Origin: Ipomoea triloba
Lineage: Eukaryota > Streptophyta > Magnoliopsida > Solanales > Convolvulaceae
Direction: 5' to 3'
NCBI RefSeq assembly: GCF_003576645.1
Contig: NC_044917.1
Location: 11,773,717 to 11,837,716, forward strand
Length of the DNA: 64,000 nt
The notes under the pieces are model-generated. The model was given only the letters and a program-made list of their open reading frames with translations. It made no database searches and had not been told where the DNA came from. Position numbers and translations under genes: made by a program. This document shows positions 21,676-34,054 of the stretch, in pieces. Within the stretch, counting starts at the first letter, position 1; the number at the start of each line of letters is the position of its first letter.

Positions 21676-23229
21676 CTAGTTTTATACGCGCATTGCGCGA
21701 ATGGGTTAATGCCCAATGTTTATATTTAAATAAATATTTGAAAGTATATCATTGTAAGATTATATAGGAGAAGTTTATACATGGGTAATTGAATGTCGAA
21801 TTTTTTTATTTCAATATCTAACTCAAAGTATATGAATCCAAGATAATATAGAAAATTCATTATAATTATTACTAAAATAAATGTTTGCAACCTTGTAAAA
21901 TCGATAGTCTAAATATTTGGTCTAAATATGATAGTCTAAATAAATACTACTTTTTCATTTGAATTTTTCTAAGTGTTCTTAATTCTCTTTTGAGTAATAT
22001 TGTCATTGTCTTCATCTTTACTATTTGTTCTCTTCCTTTTTGTTGGTAGTGTGTTATTTGCAATTCGGTTATTGTTGGTAGCATAGATGACAACGTCATG
22101 CAATGAGATTATGATATAGGAGCTATGGACTATCCTTTAGGTGTTCTGCTTGGGGTTCATTTGGTTCAACCATTATTGTTGAATGAGTTATTGTGAATAA
22201 AGAAATCCCTAGTTTAAGAAAAAAGATTAAATAAATTAATAAAAATTTGAAAATTTAAAATATTATATATTCCAAAAATATTAAAAGGTAGTTTATTGAT
22301 TCAATTTGCTGGGTAATGGGTTATTTGAGTACTTTCATTGTCAACAAACCCCCCAAGTAGTTAATATGATTGGTTTCAAACTATTCTTTTTTATTTTTTT
22401 CATGGTATTAAAGAAATACATATGTATCATTTTTTGGTGTAATTACTAATTTATTTAATTCAATAAAAGTAAAATAGAGCGATTCCGCTTCAATTTTTTG
22501 GGTTATTTGAGTACTCTCTTTGTCAACCAATCCCCAAGTAGTTAATATAATTAGCTTCAAATTATTTTAAAATTTTTTTTCATAGTATTAATAAAATACT
22601 TGGTAAATAAATATATAACATTATTTTGTACTATAACTTTGATATTTAATTACAAGATATTGTAAAAATAAGATAATAGACAATGTAATGAATATCAATT
22701 GATAAATTTGAATGTAGAGAATCTTTGCATGAGAGAAAAAAATAAAGACAATATAACTAATGAAATTATTTCTCTTATTTAATTTAATTTTTTGATAATG
22801 AATAATTTTTTCAAATAAAGGTATTGTAGACACATAATTCTAAATTAAAGAAATACATATGCATCATTTTTTGTTGTAGCTACTAATTTATTTAATTTAA
22901 TAAGAGTAAATAGAGTGAGGAACTTAATTATGTCAAATTTGATTGAGATGAGGTTTGAACCTAAGACCTTTCTTATAGAAATTAATGGTTAAGTTAAAAG
23001 TTAACGGAATATTAACGGAGAAGAGAATATTTAACGAAAAACTTAACGGATAATCATAAAAGTAAGGTTAAATTAGGTAATCTCTATTAATAATATTAAT
23101 CTGAATTATCTTAACCATCTATTTGATTAAATAATTCATCTGAACCATCCATTTGATTAAATAATTTGACCGCCATTTTTTCTACCCGTTTTAGGCCTAA
23201 CTCTCTTTGGCTCTTATTAGTATAGTAGA
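21676..23229 (-). mobile_element. Helitron, non-autonomous, copy C (complete)
   Basis: On the minus strand it begins TCTACTATACTAATAAGAG after an A and ends AAAACTAG before a T, with the CGCGCAATGCGCG hairpin near the 3' end. Length 1,554 bp. It aligns with copy A throughout but has a single 42-bp unit. No Rep/helicase gene. Confidence 0.92.
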
Positions 23230-23325
23230 TTTTGAGGAAAAAATGTCTTAAGTCGATTTAGGTAGCGTCAAAGTTTATTTGGATTCTCATAGTCGAAATG
23301 ATTAATTTGATATATTATACACATA

Positions 23326-25068
23326 TCTATACTATATATAAAAGTAAAATCCTCCTATTTCATTTTCCCGTATAAACTTTTGTAGTTAATTAATTAAATA
23401 TTTTATTGGTCAAATAATTAATAAAGCTTATTTGGTAAGAAAATGTAAAAATAAATATTAACTAATATCTATTAATTGGTAATATTGTTTCTATATTCAC
23501 GTATCAATACTATTAATAAAAGTAAAATCTCCTCCTCCAACTTTCCCGCACAAACTAATATTATTAATTAATTGGTAAAAAATTAATAAAGTTTAATTCA
23601 TAACAAAATTTTATTTACCAAATTCTGAGAATAATTAAACCATTATAATTGTGAGAATAATGGAAACAAATTCTGCGTAATTTTATAAGAAAAAATAATT
23701 TATTAATTATTATTTTCACCAATAATAATAATTCGAATACTTATCTATACTTATATATATATATACTACTATTAATAAAAATAAAATCATCTTTTGTGAA
23801 ATTTCTGCCTAAACAATAGTTAAGATAAAATGGAAAAGAAAAACTGATATTACTAATTGATTGAAAATATAAAAAGATCCTAATCTATATCTATATCTAT
23901 ACTATATATAAAAGTAAAATCCTCCTATTTCATTTCCCGCCCAAAATTTTGTAGTTAATTAATTAAATATTTTATTGGTCAAATCATTAATAAAGCTTAT
24001 TTGGTAAGAAAATGTAAAATGAATATTAACTAATATCTATTAATTGGTAATATTGTTTCTATATTCACGTATCAATAATATTAATAAAAGTAAAATGTCC
24101 TCCTTCAACTTTCTCGTACAAACTAATATTATTAATTAATTGGTAAAAAAATTAATAAAGTTTAATTGGTAACGAAATTTTATTACCAAATTCCGGGAAT
24201 AATTAAACTATTATAATTGTGAGAATAATAGAAACAAATTCTGCGTAATTTTATTAAAAAATAATTTATTAATTATTATTTACACCAATAATAATAATTC
24301 GAATACTTATCTATACTTCTATATCTATACTACTATTAATAAAAATAAAATCATCCTTTGTGAAATTCCCGCCCAAAAAATAGTAAAGATAAAATGAAAA
24401 AGAAAACTGATTTTACTAATTGATTGAAAATATAAAAAGATTCTAATGAAAAAGAAAACTGAAATTAGGCAAATTGGAAAAGGAAAATGATATTACTAAT
24501 TGACTAAATTTTTTTAAAAAACTTTTAAAAAAGAAATTACACTTTCCTTTTGAAAACTTTAAATTATTTAAATTTTAAAAAATTAATTAAACATGGATTG
24601 TTAGATTTGTTATGATAATTATAATTAATTCATTCAAATATATATGGAGGAGGAAGAAAAAACTAAATGCGATATGGTGAAAATGAATATACTTGAGGTA
24701 TAAAAGTATAATTGCACATATATTAGTGTAATTGACTAATAATAATTGCCTAATAATTATTATGGTAATTAAGCTAAACATTGAATTTATTTTTATAATA
24801 ATTATAATTAAATTATTTTTCATTTTTCTCATATTTATTTTAGTAATAATATAATTACATAAGTCATATTACATATCAATCTTTTTAAGATAAGTGTAGA
24901 CAAACAGTAATATATTATTAAATTAATTGAGTAATACTTTTGCACTAATCTTATAATCAAATAAATGTACACGTTCAATATTAGAATTTTTTTATAATTT
25001 AATCTTTATTTTTATTATATTTAAATATATAATAAAAAAAATTTATCCGTGCATCGCACGGTAACTGG
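23326..25068 (+). mobile_element. Second Helitron-like family with 570-bp tandem duplication
   Basis: Begins TCTATACTATATATAAAAG after an A. A copy of the same start lies exactly 570 bp downstream at 23896, and the two 570-bp units align along their length. Near the right end is a GC hairpin (CCGTGCATCGCACGG) followed by CTGG, a CTRR terminus, although the next base is A rather than T. No protein. Confidence 0.6.
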
Positions 25069-25225
25069 ACAATTATTTGCTCTAATTCAAGCGAGGAAAA
25101 CATCAGAAAACATAATCGATCAAACCAATTTCATCAATTGCGCTATAAAATATTCGATGTTATAATTTATATAATTGTATATCGATCCAAATATTCTTAA
25201 AATATTATAACAACGAAAATACTAG
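25069..25225 (+). mobile_element. Helitron 3'-end remnant
   Basis: The last about 80 bases match the Helitron end at 42416-42540 (TATATCGATCCAAATATTC, ATATTATAACAA) and finish ATACTAG before T. The terminal hairpin present in that copy has been lost here. Confidence 0.5.
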
Positions 25226-25650
25226 TAACAAATAATAAGTAAATAGGAAATTGATTGTCGAAATGTACATATGAAATTAGGAAAATTGAGCTTTGAAAGG
25301 CTTTAAATAGCCTTTGTCCAACATTGAAAATACATATGAGTTTGCACTAGTATATATACAAATAATTTTTTTAAAAATTTGAATTGTGACTCAAAATATA
25401 CTGTGAGTTCCAAAAGTTTGAACTCATCCAAAAATTGGATTACAAAATTTAAAACATCAAATCTTCAAAAAAAAAAAAAATTAAAACATCAATTTAATTG
25501 AGATTTATTTAGAAAGTATGTATTACACATGCATTGAATTTTGCCCACATTAATTATTTTGGGAATATTTTTTTCACCAAAAAAAGTTCCTACATGGTTA
25601 ATAGTTAAATATAATATATTGAGATTAAAATTTATACAATGAGCTGAGTG
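25226..25650. other. AT-rich intergenic DNA
   Basis: No gene or element recognised; the last five bases (GAGTG, 25646-25650) are the left target duplication of the solo LTR that follows. Confidence 0.6.
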
Positions 25651-26517
25651 TGATGGTTTTATGATTACGGGGTAGTTAGTTGACATGTTATGAGTTGGAT
25701 GATGAGAAAGAAAATAAATAAATTGAGTTAAGGCAGAAAGATAAATATACACAATATTTTTAATGTGGAAATCTAAAGGTAAAAATCATGGACTTTTACG
25801 ACAATGCCAAGCCAAAATCCACTATGTTTGCATTAATTTTGTACAAGTACAATTTGTATAGAGAACGTCCTTGGGCTGGGAATATTTTTATGGGATTTTG
25901 AAGAGAAAAAGATCGGTAACTTTCGGATAGAGAGATGATGAGATGTCATGTAGATGTGTTGTATATTGAATGAAGATTGAATTGAGTTGAATCGAATGTT
26001 GTGTCTGTCCCTTCTGGTCTCTGAATAATGGTCTTTTATAGTAGAAAAATAGTGCTGCATGGTAATTGAGTTTCCTTTGAACATATATGGTAGAGTCGAG
26101 TATTTTGAAATATAGAGGTGACTTAGGAAATATAAGGATATTTAGTTAGTGGTGATGATTTAGGGAAGAAAATGATACGGAGTATTTAGGAAAGTAGACC
26201 TAATATAAGTCAAAGAGGATATTTTGGTAAGTAGGGTTTATGTAAGTTAACTAGATTGTTTTTCCATAATGGCAAGATCGCCATATAATTGACTTCCTTT
26301 AATTCTTGGATGCTGCTACGGTTATTACTCCATAACCTTGATTCTTATGTCATGAACCCAGCTCCACCTTGCAAGGCGGACCCAGGTCCATAGCATAATT
26401 TGCCCCATAACCTTGACTGGGCCGCCATACTGACTTTGGGCCACCTATCGACCTGCTCGACTCTACTGGTAGACCACTTCGAAGTCGACCCCAAGGGTTC
26501 TAGTACCACCCCCAACA
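25651..26517 (-). mobile_element. Solo LTR, 867 bp, with perfect 5-bp target-site duplication
   Basis: GAGTG flanks both sides (25646-25650 and 26518-26522). On the minus strand the LTR starts TGTTGGGGGTGG and ends CCATCA, giving TG...CA ends. A TATA box (TATAAAAG, plus-strand 26033-26040) lies in the middle, as expected for a U3-R boundary. No internal retroelement sequence adjoins it, so it most likely arose by LTR-LTR recombination. LTR length suggests Gypsy; the lineage is not determined. Confidence 0.9.
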
Positions 26518-26589
26518 GAGTGATATATATTTATAATTTTAAAAAGATATTCTAAATTTTTGAGTGACGAGGGAAATTTATGACCTGAG

Positions 26590-26790
26590 GGTGTACACTG
26601 GGTAAACCTCATCCTATAACCCTAGCCACTAAAGAAACACAAGGAGATAAACTAGCTTAGGTTGCTCATAGCTGACTGGCTCAAATCAAGAAGGTCAATA
26701 GGTCGTTCTTGCTAGAAATTAAATTTATAATCTTATAATTACCAATTTAACAGTATGATCAACTTGGTTGGATTGCCCCTAAAATTATAA
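26590..26790 (-). mobile_element. Decayed SINE related to the copy at 13296
   Basis: Shares ACACAAGGAGATAAACTAGC and GCTCATAGCTGACTGGCTCA-type phrases with 13296-13474. The B box is lost. Target duplication not resolved. Confidence 0.55.
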
Positions 26791-28637
26791 ATTTGATCCC
26801 TCGGCTCAGATGCATTAAAATAAAAAATAGTCACTATATTAACGAAAAAGAAGTCACAACCTCACAATTGCTTCTAGCTTAGTGCCCCATAAAATGAAGT
26901 GCAGACAATTTGTTATAAAAGAAGATTACTTCATGACTTGGTAGAGCACTACAAAGAGCAACAAATATTAGTGCCTATGGTATCTAAAAAATTCTTAGGC
27001 CACTCACTACCTTGATGTATGATGCATCTGAATTCACAAGGATATATGCTTGCAAGTACACTTGTAAAAAGAAATAAGAACATAAGTATTTAGAATAGAA
27101 TTTTTACTCTTAAAGTATTGGCCTCTAGATCAGAAGGCCATGCATCTAGAGCCATGGAGGAATCTTTCGTAGAACCATAAAAACTCTTTTGTGCTAAAAG
27201 TCACGATTAATTAGTTAGTCAATTTAAAATAAATTTATAAATTTTACTCTGATAGCAGCTACAAGATACAGGGTTTGAATTCCACATACTAAGAATAAAA
27301 AAGAGAGGTATGAATTTGACTTTGTGTAGACACTACTAGAGTATAAACACTTGGATGCTTATGTTAGATATAGCATTCAAAGATAGGTGTAGTTACTTAA
27401 CCTTTGTCCCACATTGCTTTTCAAGGAGTTACTTAACCTTTGTCCCAATGTACACCCAATACTACTAATATTGTGTCAGTTGTGTGAGACCATCTCACAT
27501 ATCCTTGATTGTGAGACGGGTCAGTTCAAGATGAAAAGTAGTACTTATACGAGAAAGTGTAATACTAATTAGGAATAAAGTGTTTATAAGTGTTTATTTT
27601 ACTTATATATGTATTAAGAGTTTTACTACATGGACTCCAAAATCTTACTTCCTAAATTTCTCTCTGATGTGGCCGACACAAGTTACTTTTTTCATGTGGG
27701 TCACAATGCAAATGTCTACATCAATATTTTAAGGCTTGTTTGACAAAACTTATTTAGGAGTTCATAGATTATTTTAAGTTACTAATAATAAACTATAAGC
27801 TCTGTTTGGTAATGTTATCAAAATACGCTAGTAGCTTCTTAACTTTTTTTGTCTATCTTTATCCTTATTATTTTAAATAAATGACATTCTTTACCCATCT
27901 CAATTAAAACCCTTTTGGCGTTTTCTCTTCTCCTATATTTTTATGCATCTTCTTCCGCAACTTTTCACCGCCCAGCAACTCCTTAAAGTTTCAACTCCAA
28001 TCGTCTGTTTATTATGCTAATAGTTTCATTTCAAAATGTAATATTTTAATATGTAAACAAACATATTTAAATGTAAAACTATTTAAATTTTATGAAAATG
28101 TCATTTTTAGTCTTTTTACATTTATCATATTATCAAAAAGTTAATTTTACCAAACACTTTTAAGTATAATCAGCTAGCTTAACAGCTTTTCAGTTTTCAA
28201 CTTCTAACTTATAACTTTTTAACTTTCAATTACCTTTTCAGCTACTCTTGCTAACTTAACTCATGTATGAGAGTAAAAGTTGAGAATATAGAAAATAAAA
28301 ATACACATCGTATTTTCCTTGTTTTAATGCTGTAGATGCACGAATATTGATGTCTTTTCAATCAGTTAGTTGGCAGAGTTGAAGTTACAACTTACACTTA
28401 AATTATCCATTTTGGGAAGTGCGTGTCAGCTAACATGTGGAATCAGACTTCAATCATTTAATCAGCATGTGCCTTTTCCATTACCATTGCATTTGCATTG
28501 CGCCCATTAATTACTCTATCAATTGCTTTGATTACAGTATTATATAAGATCTTATATTTTCAAAAAACAGAAAAATATAAAACGAAAGAAAAAAAGAAGA
28601 AGATATTTTTTTATTGTAATGCTAAATCAAAAAAAAA

Positions 28638-28640
<3 letters not shown>
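26791..28640. other. Intergenic DNA with MITE-like traces
   Basis: A duplicated phrase TTACTTAACCTTTGTCCCA occurs near 27393 and 27429. GTGTGAGACCATCTCACAT with nearby TGTGAGACGGG (27480-27520) is an inverted motif. CTGTTTGGTAA near 27803 and the inverse ACCAAACACTT near 28149 suggest a hAT-like MITE with blurred ends. No gene recognised. Confidence 0.4.

Positions 28641-28709
<69 letters not shown>
28641..28709. repeat. (TA)n microsatellite
   Basis: TA run of about 68 bp on the left of the element at 28710. Confidence 0.95.
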
Positions 28710-28711
<2 letters not shown>

Positions 28712-29362
28712 GTGTGCTCTGGTGCGAACTAGCGTCCAGGAGAGAACTGAGAACGCTTCGCAGCCGTCCACGTGTTCAAATCAACGAATCAGATGTATTT
28801 TTAAAAAAACGACGCGGTGTCATTTTCGTAAATAACTCAAACTTTGGTGCAATAATTGTGTTATAAGTTCAACTAGCTGGGGCACGTTTGCAAGTAAAAT
28901 CACTTACAAGTGCACCTACTTTCAGACCTATTTTCACTTATAAGTGCACCTATTTTCACTTACAAGTGCACCTATTTTTCACTTACAAGTGCAAGTAATT
29001 TATCTTGTTAAAATTCATACACCTAGGTGCACTTAATTATAACGTTAGGTGCAACTAGTTATAACATTAGGTGCACTTAATATTGATGCTCAGTGTACAT
29101 TTTACTTGCACATGTAATACATTTTATTTGCACTTGTGCACTTATTTTCATTTACAAGTGCAAGTAATTTATCTTGTCAACGTTCATGCACCTATGTGTA
29201 CCTAGTTATAATTTTATGTGCAACTAGTTATAATTTTAGGTGCACTTAATATTGATACTCAGTGTATATTTTAGTTGCAAGTTGCACCTGTAATACATTC
29301 TACTTGCACTTGGACGCGTTCTCAGTTCTCTCTTGGGCGTGCAGTTCGCACCTGAACGCGAT

Positions 29363-29366
<4 letters not shown>
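28710..29366. mobile_element. TA-flanked MITE, GTGCACCT/ACTTACAAG word type, copy 1
   Basis: The left end GGTGCGAACTAGCGTCCAGG then AGAGAACTGAGAACGC is inverted at the right end (GGTGCGAACTGCACGCCCAA then GAGAGAACTGAGAACGC). The interior repeats CACTTACAAGTGCA and TAGGTGCA(A/C)... many times. TA runs on both sides. Same family as 50156-50842. No protein. Confidence 0.85.

Positions 29367-29402
<36 letters not shown>
29367..29402. repeat. (TA)n microsatellite
   Basis: TA run between the MITE and Helitron copy D. Confidence 0.95.
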
Positions 29403-29404
<2 letters not shown>

Positions 29405-31457
29405 AGCCAAAGAAAATTAGACCTAGTAGAAAAAATGATGGTCAAATAATTATTAAATCAAATGGATGGTTCAGATTGTTTAGAGGATTTATATTTTTCT
29501 TTGAAATTTCTTAATTTATCCTTAATTATATGATTATCCGTTAAATTTTTCGTTAAATATTATCTTTTCCGTTAATATTCCGTTTAACTTTTAACTTACC
29601 CATTAATTTCTTTAAGTAAGGTCTTAGGTTCGAACATCATCTCAATTAAAGTTTGCATAATTGTTGAACATATACTACTAATATGTTAGAGTATATTATT
29701 CAAAAGTAAGTAACCTACTCTATTACTCTTATTAAATTAAATAAATTAGTAAATACAAAAAAAAATAATACATATGCATTTCTATAATTTATAATTCGAC
29801 GTCTAGAATGTCTTTATTCAAAAAAAAATTCATTATCAAAAAATTTAAAAAGAGATATAATTTCATTAGTTATATTTTCTATATTTTCTACAATACAAAG
29901 ATTCCTTATCTTCAAATTTATTAATTAATTATATTCACTACATTGTTCATTTTTTTAAAACTATCTTGTAATTAAATATCAAAGTTATACTAAAAAATAA
30001 TGTTATATATTTATTTACCAAGTATTATGTTATTATATAACATGGAAAAATTAAAAAAAAAAAACAGTTTGAAGCCAATCATATTAACCACTTATGAAAG
30101 ATTTGTTGGCAAAAAAGACATTCAAATAACCCAATAAATTGATTTAAAACTCATTATTAAAAATGTCAACGTAGGGCAATAAAACATTATGACATACTTG
30201 ATGCATTGAAAAGATGTTGAGACTACAACATTGTTGGAATCAATCTTTCAAATTCAGAAAAAGAAGAAATTTGAAAAATAGCTACCGCTGCAGCATTTAT
30301 TAATCTTGTATGTAAAATACTTATTGTTCATTCTTTAAATATATTAGAACTAATATAAATTTACAATTCATTTCATTTTCTACAATCAACCTGTTTGGAT
30401 TAAAGACAAAATCAACATCGATCTTGACAACAAAAATAATTGGTATGTAGGATATAGCCACTTTTAAAAATGTTTATGCACAAAGTGGCAAACTAATTAA
30501 TTGCATGCGTTGTGATGAAAAGACAACAATGAGTACTCCAAGATTAGTATCAAATAAACAAAAAAATTACAAAAAAAAAAAAAAAAAAAAAACATACACA
30601 CACACACACAAAATCAAGTACTACACTCATTCATACTAATTCTAAAAATATGTACTTTAAAATAAACATGTGTAAAATGTATGTAGAAACTGTTGATGAA
30701 ACTAGACATATTACATCATCAGTATTCAGACTATCTGCAAAGCTATTGTTGTTACTATCAAGTAAACAAGTTATGAAACTAGAACAAAATGTACTACTCA
30801 CTAACCTTCTACAAATATAATAAATATTAATATTTTGTTCAATACTTTTACATGGCATGAGAATGTATGATACACATCTCACAACACATGAAACATGTAG
30901 GGGAAAAACTATTACTGTCAAATATCAATAGGCGCTTACAAGCTTAAGACTTTATAATACAACTAAGATTTCAGTCATATATACAAACACAACGAGACAA
31001 ATCCGCAACTTCTTACATCATAATCTCATTGCATGACGTTGCTCTCTATACTACTACAATAACTCAATTGCACATGACACATTACCAAATACCAATATAT
31101 AAATTTAAAAAAAAAACAAGTACTAAAGATAAAGGCAATGACAATGTTACCCGAAAGAGAACTAAAAAGGCTTAGAGAAATTCAAACGAAAAAGTAATAT
31201 TTATTTATACTATCATTTTTAGACTAAGTATTTAGATTAGCGTTTTTACAAAATTGTAAACATTTATTTTAGTGACAATTATAATTAATCTTTCATATAT
31301 TATCTTGCATTCATAAACTTTGAATTACCGATTTAAATAAACAAATTCAACATTCAATCACACATGCATGAATATCTCCTATATATATACTTTGAAAAAC
31401 TTATTTAATAACAAACATTGGGTATTATCTCATTCGCGCAATATGCATGAAAAACTA

Positions 31458-31458
<1 letters not shown>
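29403..31458 (+). mobile_element. Helitron copy D, diverged, with extra central segment
   Basis: Starts AGAGCCAAAGAAAATTAG, matching copy A just inside its 5' terminus; the first dozen bases have been replaced by the TA run. It ends CGCGCAATATGCATG...AACTAG before T, so the hairpin is mutated. Left and right parts match copy A, but about 30150-31010 has no counterpart there. No protein recognised in the extra segment. Confidence 0.75.

Positions 31459-31496
<38 letters not shown>
31459..31496. repeat. (TA)n microsatellite
   Basis: TA run directly after the 3' end of Helitron copy D. Confidence 0.95.
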
Positions 31497-31502
<6 letters not shown>

Positions 31503-32319
31503 GGTTGTAATAAAAAGACGCGAACAAAATTTGTGGCTTAATGTTTCTTTTTTCCGGAAAATTTTCATAAAGTATAGTATATGATATATATTCATTTGAA
31601 CCTTGCACTATTTTATACATAATAATACAAAACAAGTTGATAATTAAAAGTATAAATCGCTAATAAAATGATATAATGTAGTGATGAAATAGATTTTAAA
31701 GATTATAATATTGAATTAATTTTGTATAATTTAAGTAGCTATATCAAATTATAATCTTTTTCAAGTTATCGATCTACTCAAACAACAATTAAAGAAAAAT
31801 ATCTTTTAATTGCAATTTTTTCAAGGGGGGAATCATAACAAAAAATAAAATAAAAAAACAAAAAGAAGAGTTTGATTGACGTGCTGGTCAGTTTTTGTGA
31901 ACAAGATAACTAAGTGCATTATAAAGCGAACAAGTATTCCATCATGTAGATTGGTGAAGAGAGAGAGCTAAAGCTCCATTGCAAAATCAAGATTAAAGGA
32001 CTACGACATTCAACGAGAAGTCCCAAGTCAAGTCTTATAGTCGAGCGGTTAGCTACTGGGGCCTAGCGACCGACCATCTTCCCTCCAAGCTATATTTCCT
32101 AAGAACTTCAAGTCGATTTATAGTTGTATACTTGATTGGTTAGTGTTTCCAAGAATTGTATTTTTATTTTGTGTTTTAGGTTCTCCGTTTTTGTCAAAAT
32201 AGGTGTACAAGATTGATTGCTTGCGGGGGTGGAATCCTTCCATGCTTATTCCATTCTAAATTTTTCACATAGTATGACAAGAGAAATTTCCACGTGTATG
32301 GACGCTTTCGAACATGTAC
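31497..32319. other. AT-rich intergenic DNA
   Basis: No gene recognised. Composition becomes less AT-rich after about 31870, possibly already retroelement-derived. Confidence 0.5.
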
Positions 32320-34031
32320 GTAATTAAGTTTGCCTCTTTTGGGTGCCAAACTTTCTATGCTATTCAGGCCGTAGATACGATGCTTTGACGTGGAACTGAT
32401 GCCTATGACACTTTACAAGTCCAACCCTGGAGACCCGACGCAGGTCCACCTCCAGGGAACCAATGCGGGTCCACCTCTGGGGGACCGGTAGTCAAAACAG
32501 GGATTCTAAGACTGCTAGTCCATTATGGGGGGGACAATGTCACCAGGGAACCCATGCAAGTCTAACGTCAAGGTTTCCCTCCATTGCAGTGGTTGATCAC
32601 TCAAGGAGGATGTTCTAAAGTTGAGATCACGAGACCATTGGGGTCTATTTCTCATGTTTAATTTCCTCTTTTGTCTAAGGGCTTCCTTGGTCCCTGTGTA
32701 TTTGTTGGCACGTTATATGGCCTCCGCGTAAGTCTTTAGGGTTTCCCTTCGCAAACTAATGAATAGGTCTCCTACCCTTATGGATTCCGTGAACAATGTT
32801 AGGGTTGTTTGATCATCTAGGTCCTCCACTATTTGACGAGTATTTGTACCTCCTTTTGCCATTACTTCAAGAATTCCTTTAACGTTTCCGTCTCCCCCTA
32901 CTGTACTAAAGTTAGGGCCGTAAAATTTCTTTTGGCCCTCGTACTTCCAGCAAAATGTGTTAGGAACTGCTTGACCAAAGTCTCAAAATAGTTGATGGAG
33001 CGAGAGAGTGATGACATAAACCATCGCTGGGTCGCACCTCCAAGTGTCGAGAAAAAGGCGCAATAATACATGAGGTCCTCTGCACCTATGACCATCATTT
33101 TCGCTTGTAAACTAACCAGGTGGTCATTAGCCCTATCGTAAGTGGGTATAGAAGGGCATTTAAAATCCCTAGATGCACAGTAATACTAAATCTCCTTTGT
33201 GAATGGGTTGGTAGACAATAGAACGTGATCGAGTAGTCAGCCGGTCTTTTCCACCCTTGACTTTGTGCAAGAGGCTTTTAACCTCATTGGCTAACTCAGC
33301 AACTTCCCAGGCTTGGGCTTCGCGAACAAGCACTAGTGTTTCTCCGCTACTCTTGGTCATATCTTCTAGTGAGCCAACCCTTATGTATTCTACTGCCTGA
33401 GGTTTATTGACCCATAGTTCTGCTAATCGGGCAACTTTAGCTCGACGACATGGGTTGGACTTGCCATTCTCAGTTGGGCTTCGACTGGTTGATTGCCATG
33501 ACTAAGGGATTTAGAGGCGACTAGTTGGCTTCGAGGGTCCAATCGTTTTAGGACTGAGCATGCTAGGCGATTCTGACGATCGGTGAGTGAACCAGGACCT
33601 TGCGCCTTTTCAAGGGATCAATCCTACCCGTTCGTTCTTTACTGGCAACCGGACTGGTGGGATCCATTGTCGTGGGGACCATCCTTCTCGATGCAAGGTC
33701 ACACTGTAGAGCTTCGAGGAGGTGCTCAACGTTCTCCAGTACGACTGGGCAAGGTCTATTTGGGTCGATTGGTGAGGTTTGGGCGACTAGTATAGATGAC
33801 GACTACTCTTATTCTTCTTGAGGATCTTCCTTCGAGTCGCTCTCCCTTAGACGGATGGAGCGACTAGACAGTGCTCAGGAGTTGGGTCGGCTTAGGGTTT
33901 CACATAGGTTGTGAAATCGATCAACCAAATTGAGTTTTTCGACGTGTGGTTACCATGATTAGGGTTTTTAGGTTGTGTGTTTTAGGGTTTAATTTGCTAA
34001 GGAATTGAACGAACGTAAACTTTTTGTATTA
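32320..34031 (-). pseudogene. Gypsy retrotransposon gag region, decayed
   Basis: On the minus strand the interval 33098-32690 encodes a retrotransposon gag domain: a VIGAEDLMYYCAFF-like segment, GGATQRWFMSSL, then VKQFLTHFAGSTRAKRN, with continuation in another frame (IRVGDLFISLRRETLKTY). Several stops and frameshifts interrupt it. Upstream (33169-33360) is a Glu/Lys-rich stretch typical of the gag leader. The plus-strand interval 32400-32560 carries short repeats of CAGGTCCACCTCCAGGGAACC type. Protease, reverse transcriptase and integrase are absent. Confidence 0.8.
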
Positions 34032-34050
34032 GTCCCCACGGATAGTGCCA
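34032..34050 (-). other. Gypsy primer-binding/leader motif
   Basis: On the minus strand this reads TGGCACTATCCGTGGGGAC, a variant of the conserved motif found just after the 5' LTR of many plant Gypsy elements. It fixes the orientation: LTR at higher coordinates, gag at lower coordinates. Confidence 0.7.
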
Positions 34051-34054
34051 ACGT

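Noticed and set aside
25489..26084. Two minus-strand open frames of 80-90 codons
   Set aside because: Both overlap the solo LTR or its edge and show no protein-family features.
33583..33821. Overlapping plus-strand frames of about 70 codons
   Set aside because: They lie opposite the decayed minus-strand Gypsy leader and gag region and have no recognisable domain.
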